From: ARS1285 sp039796495
GTDB taxonomy: Archaea > Nanobdellota > Nanobdellia > Pacearchaeales > GW2011-AR1
Reading direction: 5' to 3'
NCBI GenBank assembly: GCA_039796495.1
Contig: JBDKJQ010000052.1
Location: 1 to 17,111, forward strand
Length of the DNA: 17,111 nucleotides
Position numbers and translations under genes: made by a program. This document shows, piece by piece, positions 13,793-17,111 of this stretch. The notes beneath the pieces are model-generated. The model was not told the origin of the DNA, searched no databases, and was given only the letters and a program-made list of their open reading frames with translations. Every line of letters begins with the position of its first letter. Position 1 is the first letter of the stretch.

Positions 13793-16657
13793 TTGACACA
13801 CATAAAAAAACTGGTGATGAAAGGATTCAAGAGTTTTGCTCGAGAAACAATTATTGATCTGGACAAGCACATGAATATTTTTGTCGGACCAAACGGCAGT
13901 GGGAAAAGCAATATTACTGACAGTCTCTGTTTTGTATTAGGAAGGCTCTCAATAAAATCAATCAGGGCAGCAAAATCATCTCATCTCATCTTTTCAGGGA
14001 ACAAGCATTACAAAGGTGCTGATCTTGCGTATGTGGAGATTGTATGGGACAATACTGACAAGGCATTTTCCATTGACAGCGATGAGATTGCAATCCGCAG
14101 AACCGTGAATAAATCAGGACAAAGCACCTATAAGATCAATAACCAAGTCAAAACTCGTCAGGAAGTGATCGAATTATTAAGCCAGGCAGGCATTGACCCG
14201 CACGGATTTAATATTGTACTGCAGGGAGAAATCATGAGGTTTGTACGCATGCCAGCAGACGAACGAAGAAAAATTCTCGAAGAGGTAGCCGGCATTTCAA
14301 TTTACGAGATGAGAAAAGAAAAATCTTTAAGAGAATTGGAAAAAACCGACGAAAAACTACGGCAGGTGAATGCGATCCTGCGGGAAAGAACAAACTATCT
14401 GAAAAATCTTGAAAATGAAAGAGAAGAAGCTTTAAAATTTCAAAAATTGCAGGAGACAGTAAAGCGTTGCAAAGCTTCTATAATAAAAAAACAATTGCAG
14501 GAAAAAGAAAAACAGCATGACGAAATAATAAAAAGAATAGAAGAAAAGGAAAAAGAGATTGCAAAGTATGATCACACAATTTCCGAATATAAAAAACAAA
14601 TTGAGGAGAATAATCAAAAGATAGAGGCGATTGCAAAAACCATACAAAAGTCAGCAGGTGTTGAGCAAGACACGCTTCTTGAAGAAATCTCTATTCTGAA
14701 GCAGGAATATGCAGGTTCGTTAGCACGAAAAGAAAATTTTGAGAATAAACTGCTGGAATTGGAAAGAAGAAAAAAAGCATTGGAAGATTCGCTTAAAAAT
14801 GCAGAGGAAGAGATACAGCAGATGATGAAAGAAAAAGGGAAAAATGTAAAAAAGGATTTGGAAATAAAAAAGCAGAAGCTCCAGCAGCATGAAGAGCACA
14901 AACGGAAATACTACCAGTTGAAATCAAATGTTTCCTCACTCACGATACAGATTGAGGACAAGAAAAAACAGGTATACGGACTGAAAAACGAGTCTGGTTT
15001 TTTGATTGAGCAGATCCAGGAAATTGAAAAAGAAATATCCATTAATGAGTCGGCAGAAAAGCAGCAAAAAGCGCTTGCAGCACTCAAAATATTTATTGAA
15101 TCATCGACGGCAAAAATAGCTGAACTGGAGCAGGCGCTCCTGGAAAAAGAAAAAGAACTTGCAGTCGAATATCAGATTATAAAAGATTCCAAAGAAATTC
15201 ATGAGCAGGTGTCAAAACTGGATACGTGTCCTCTGTGTCAGACAAAAATAACCAGCGAACATAAGCATCACGTGTTTGAAAAATCTGACAAACAGGTTTC
15301 AGATGCCACAGAAAAAATTGAGCAGCTCAAGGAAGGAATTGAAAAAGGTAAAAAAGAGATCACGGCATTAAAAAATGAAATCATGGAAAAAGCAAAGGAA
15401 ACAACAAAAAGAGAGATTTCGATCATAAAGTTAAACACAATTGAGGACAAGAAGCAACAATTGAAGAGAAATGAGGAAAAGATCACACTCAGTGAAGATG
15501 AGATAAAAAAATTAGAAGGAAAGAAGAAAATCCTGGAAGAAGAGATAGGAGTCATAAAAATAAACGAAGAGCAGTATGAAAATTTGAAATTAGAGGTAAA
15601 TGAATTAGAGAGGACGGAAGAGCGAAATGTTGGGTTTGAGATTTCTGCAAAACAAAGAGAAGTGGAAAGAACAAAGCTTGCCATAAAACAAACTAGCACG
15701 GATAAAGATGAAATTCAGCAGGAAGTGGGTGAACTGACCGGTAGCATCAGTGAGAAGAGTGCTTCAATAGAAGAAAAAGAGGCAAAGGCAGAAGAATTGA
15801 AGAAGAAATATCAAGAGATGTATGAGGAGAAAAATGCACTGCAGGACGCAGTCAGGAAAGTGGAGAGTCAATTACTCACCAAACAAAATGATAAACGCAT
15901 GATTGAAAATGATATCAACAACAAAAAGATTGAGAAAGCGCAGGTAAGTGCGCGCATCGATAGTTTTCAGGAGGAACTGAAAGAATTTCCGCAGGTGGAA
16001 TTTATTGCCTTGCCGATTGAAAAATTAAAGGAAAGACTGGATCATGCAGAAGAAACCCTAACCAGAATCGGAAGCGTCAACATGCGGGCACTGGAAGTAT
16101 ACGACACGATAAAAGGAGAGTATGAAAAAATAAAAGAGAAAGTGGATCAATTAGACAAAGAAAAAGAAGAAATCCTCAGGGTCATAGAGCAGATCGACAG
16201 AAAGAAAAAGAAAACATTTGTTGCGACCTTGGAAAAGATCAACGAATTATTCTCTTCAAATTTTGCGCAATTAAGCGAGAAAGGAGTTGTCACCTTAGAG
16301 CCGCAGGATAAAAAAGATATATTCAACGGAGGATTGGAAATCATTGTAAAGGTCGGGCAAGGAAAATATTTTGACGTTACTTCATTGTCAGGAGGCGAGC
16401 AGTCACTCGTTGCCCTCTCATTGATTTTCGCAATTCAGGATCTCAACCCCTATTGTTTTTACATTTTCGATGAGATTGATGCCGCACTCGACAGAAGGAA
16501 CTCAGAGAAGCTCGCACATCTTTTAAAAAAACACATGAAAAAAGGACAATATCTTATCATCACCCACAATGATTCAATCATCTCAGAATCATCCAACATC
16601 CTTTACGGAGTCAGTATGCAGGAAGGAATCAGCAAAGTATTGAGTTTAGAAGTGTGA
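13793..16657 (+). CDS. SMC-family ATPase with central CPxC zinc-hook motif
   Basis: A 954-aa chromosome-organising ATPase. The SMC N-head is clear: GFKSF (11-15), Walker A GPNGSGKSN (32-40), RAAKSSHLIFSG (58-69), Q-loop LQGEI (Q144) and EEVAGIS (163-169). Two coiled-coil arms of about 300 residues (175-475 and 485-800) follow. The C-head has LSGGEQ (865-870), Walker B FDEIDAALD (D893, E894) and the switch H925. At the midpoint, where SMC proteins have a roughly 150-aa hinge, there is only CPLC (479-482; nt 15227-15238) as in the Rad50 zinc hook. This also explains the short length against the usual 1,150-1,200. The TTG start is chosen because AAGGAG stands 5 nt upstream and the first residues match SMC; the ATG at 13817 would cut into strand 1. 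Sequence likeness of the heads favours SMC over Rad50. Confidence 0.9.
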   Translation: MTHIKKLVMKGFKSFARETIIDLDKHMNIFVGPNGSGKSNITDSLCFVLGRLSIKSIRAAKSSHLIFSGNKHYKGADLAYVEIVWDNTDKAFSIDSDEIAIRRTVNKSGQSTYKINNQVKTRQEVIELLSQAGIDPHGFNIVLQGEIMRFVRMPADERRKILEEVAGISIYEMRKEKSLRELEKTDEKLRQVNAILRERTNYLKNLENEREEALKFQKLQETVKRCKASIIKKQLQEKEKQHDEIIKRIEEKEKEIAKYDHTISEYKKQIEENNQKIEAIAKTIQKSAGVEQDTLLEEISILKQEYAGSLARKENFENKLLELERRKKALEDSLKNAEEEIQQMMKEKGKNVKKDLEIKKQKLQQHEEHKRKYYQLKSNVSSLTIQIEDKKKQVYGLKNESGFLIEQIQEIEKEISINESAEKQQKALAALKIFIESSTAKIAELEQALLEKEKELAVEYQIIKDSKEIHEQVSKLDTCPLCQTKITSEHKHHVFEKSDKQVSDATEKIEQLKEGIEKGKKEITALKNEIMEKAKETTKREISIIKLNTIEDKKQQLKRNEEKITLSEDEIKKLEGKKKILEEEIGVIKINEEQYENLKLEVNELERTEERNVGFEISAKQREVERTKLAIKQTSTDKDEIQQEVGELTGSISEKSASIEEKEAKAEELKKKYQEMYEEKNALQDAVRKVESQLLTKQNDKRMIENDINNKKIEKAQVSARIDSFQEELKEFPQVEFIALPIEKLKERLDHAEETLTRIGSVNMRALEVYDTIKGEYEKIKEKVDQLDKEKEEILRVIEQIDRKKKKTFVATLEKINELFSSNFAQLSEKGVVTLEPQDKKDIFNGGLEIIVKVGQGKYFDVTSLSGGEQSLVALSLIFAIQDLNPYCFYIFDEIDAALDRRNSEKLAHLLKKHMKKGQYLIITHNDSIISESSNILYGVSMQEGISKVLSLEV

Positions 16658-17095
16658 TTAAGTCCAACGATAGTCATCTGCTTCAAATAGTGAATAGTCT
16701 GCAAGAATGAAATCTTTGATAGGATACCATGCTTGATCAATATTTCTACTGCCATCTTTTTCAGGAACAAGTATAGTCGGTACAATATCTTGAGTATTCC
16801 TAAATCTGCACTGAAGTGGAACACCTACAATATAATGCGCAACTGCTCGATGATGTCCACCATCAAATCTTTTTTTATCAGGAAGATAGCGAAAAGTTAA
16901 TCTATAGAGAGATGTGTCTTCTTGGTACACAACAACCGGAGGAAAACTAGCCCCCTGTTCAATGCTCTCAACAAACTGGGAAACGTGCCTATCAGAAACA
17001 CAAGGAATCTCCCTCTTATCATTTCCATAGGGAAAAGTCTGAAATCCCAATAAAACAACCTTTTCTAAATCAAGTAAAAAAGTTTCCTCGCTCAT
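16658..17095 (-). CDS. ParB/sulfiredoxin-fold-like protein
   Basis: A 145-aa protein. FPPVVVYQ (51-58) followed by RFDGGHHRAVAHY (76-88) resembles the phosphate/nucleotide-binding box of ParB N-terminal and sulfiredoxin-like domains, which read (D)GxHRxxA after an introductory hydrophobic strand. No helix-turn-helix of a full ParB is seen, so this is a single-domain protein; a CTPase or nuclease activity cannot be claimed. Its stop abuts the stop of the SMC-like gene with no base between. The ATG at 17095 is 16 nt from the window end, so the promoter is mostly outside. A related ParB-like fold of unknown function remains the safest description. Confidence 0.6.
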   Translation of the reverse strand: MSEETFLLDLEKVVLLGFQTFPYGNDKREIPCVSDRHVSQFVESIEQGASFPPVVVYQEDTSLYRLTFRYLPDKKRFDGGHHRAVAHYIVGVPLQCRFRNTQDIVPTILVPEKDGSRNIDQAWYPIKDFILADYSLFEADDYRWT

Positions 17096-17111
17096 ATAAT
17101 CATTAACGTAA

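Noticed and set aside
15268..15699. 143-aa Ser/Phe-rich frame on the - strand
   Set aside because: Mirror of the Lys/Glu-rich coiled coil of the SMC-like gene; no promoter or start signal.
13793..16657. Identity as Rad50
   Set aside because: The CPxC hook suggests it, but head-domain motifs (GFKSF, RAAKSSHLIFSG, FDEIDAALD) are SMC-type and no Mre11 gene is adjacent.
1..17111. CRISPR arrays, insertion sequences, integrases or att sites
   Set aside because: No regularly spaced repeats, no transposase or integrase frame, and no repeat flanking the initiator tRNA was seen.

Overview
The window (about 36% GC by eye) reads as a piece of an archaeal chromosome, most likely from a small-genome DPANN-type lineage (Woesearchaeota/Pacearchaeota-like; an inference). 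Supporting signs are archaeal TATA boxes about 20-28 nt before ATG starts, giving leaderless mRNAs; an initiator tRNA-Met of archaeal architecture without encoded CCA; a TrmB-type regulator; an archaeal-type RNase HII; and very tight packing, with 4-nt stop/start overlaps and convergent genes that abut or overlap.

Layout. (1) 1-3870, + strand: a copper-handling operon. It holds the 3' end of a multicopper oxidase, a SAM methyltransferase, a stand-alone HMA copper chaperone and a CopA-type P1B ATPase, all coupled by 4-nt overlaps or near-overlaps. (2) 3871-4310: a TATA-like element, a roughly 200-nt stretch rich in inverted repeats (ncRNA or structured leader), and a 51-aa protein that is 61% Lys/Arg with no acidic residue. 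(3) 4311-6779: a zinc-ribbon protein and a TrmB-type regulator on the - strand, divergent from a two-gene unit encoding a 2-oxoglutarate/Fe(II) oxygenase and a SAM methyltransferase. A 4+4 bp inverted repeat sits exactly between the two TATA boxes. (4) 6785-8637: a 92-aa protein encoded 6 nt downstream of an initiator tRNA-Met, then, divergently, a metallophosphoesterase and RNase HII; one near-symmetric TATA box appears to serve both directions. (5) 8696-10466: thymidylate kinase overlapping a tandem Nudix-like protein. (6) 10527-12944: an unrecognised three-gene operon (membrane-anchored coiled-coil protein, two-CBS protein, Gly/Ala-rich protein), overlapped tail to tail by an unrecognised - strand gene. 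(7) 13793-17095: an SMC-type ATPase that carries a Rad50-like CPxC zinc-hook motif at its exact midpoint where an SMC hinge would be, abutting tail to tail a ParB/sulfiredoxin-fold-like protein.

How the genes work together: the first block detoxifies copper (Cu(I) export plus oxidation). The TrmB/oxygenase/methyltransferase block looks like a regulated modification pathway of unknown substrate. RNase HII, thymidylate kinase and Nudix genes belong to nucleic-acid and nucleotide housekeeping. The best candidates for undescribed biology are the hinge-less zinc-hook SMC beside the ParB-like gene, the three-gene coiled-coil/CBS operon, and the structured RNA plus polybasic peptide. No CRISPR array, insertion sequence, integrase or rRNA was seen.
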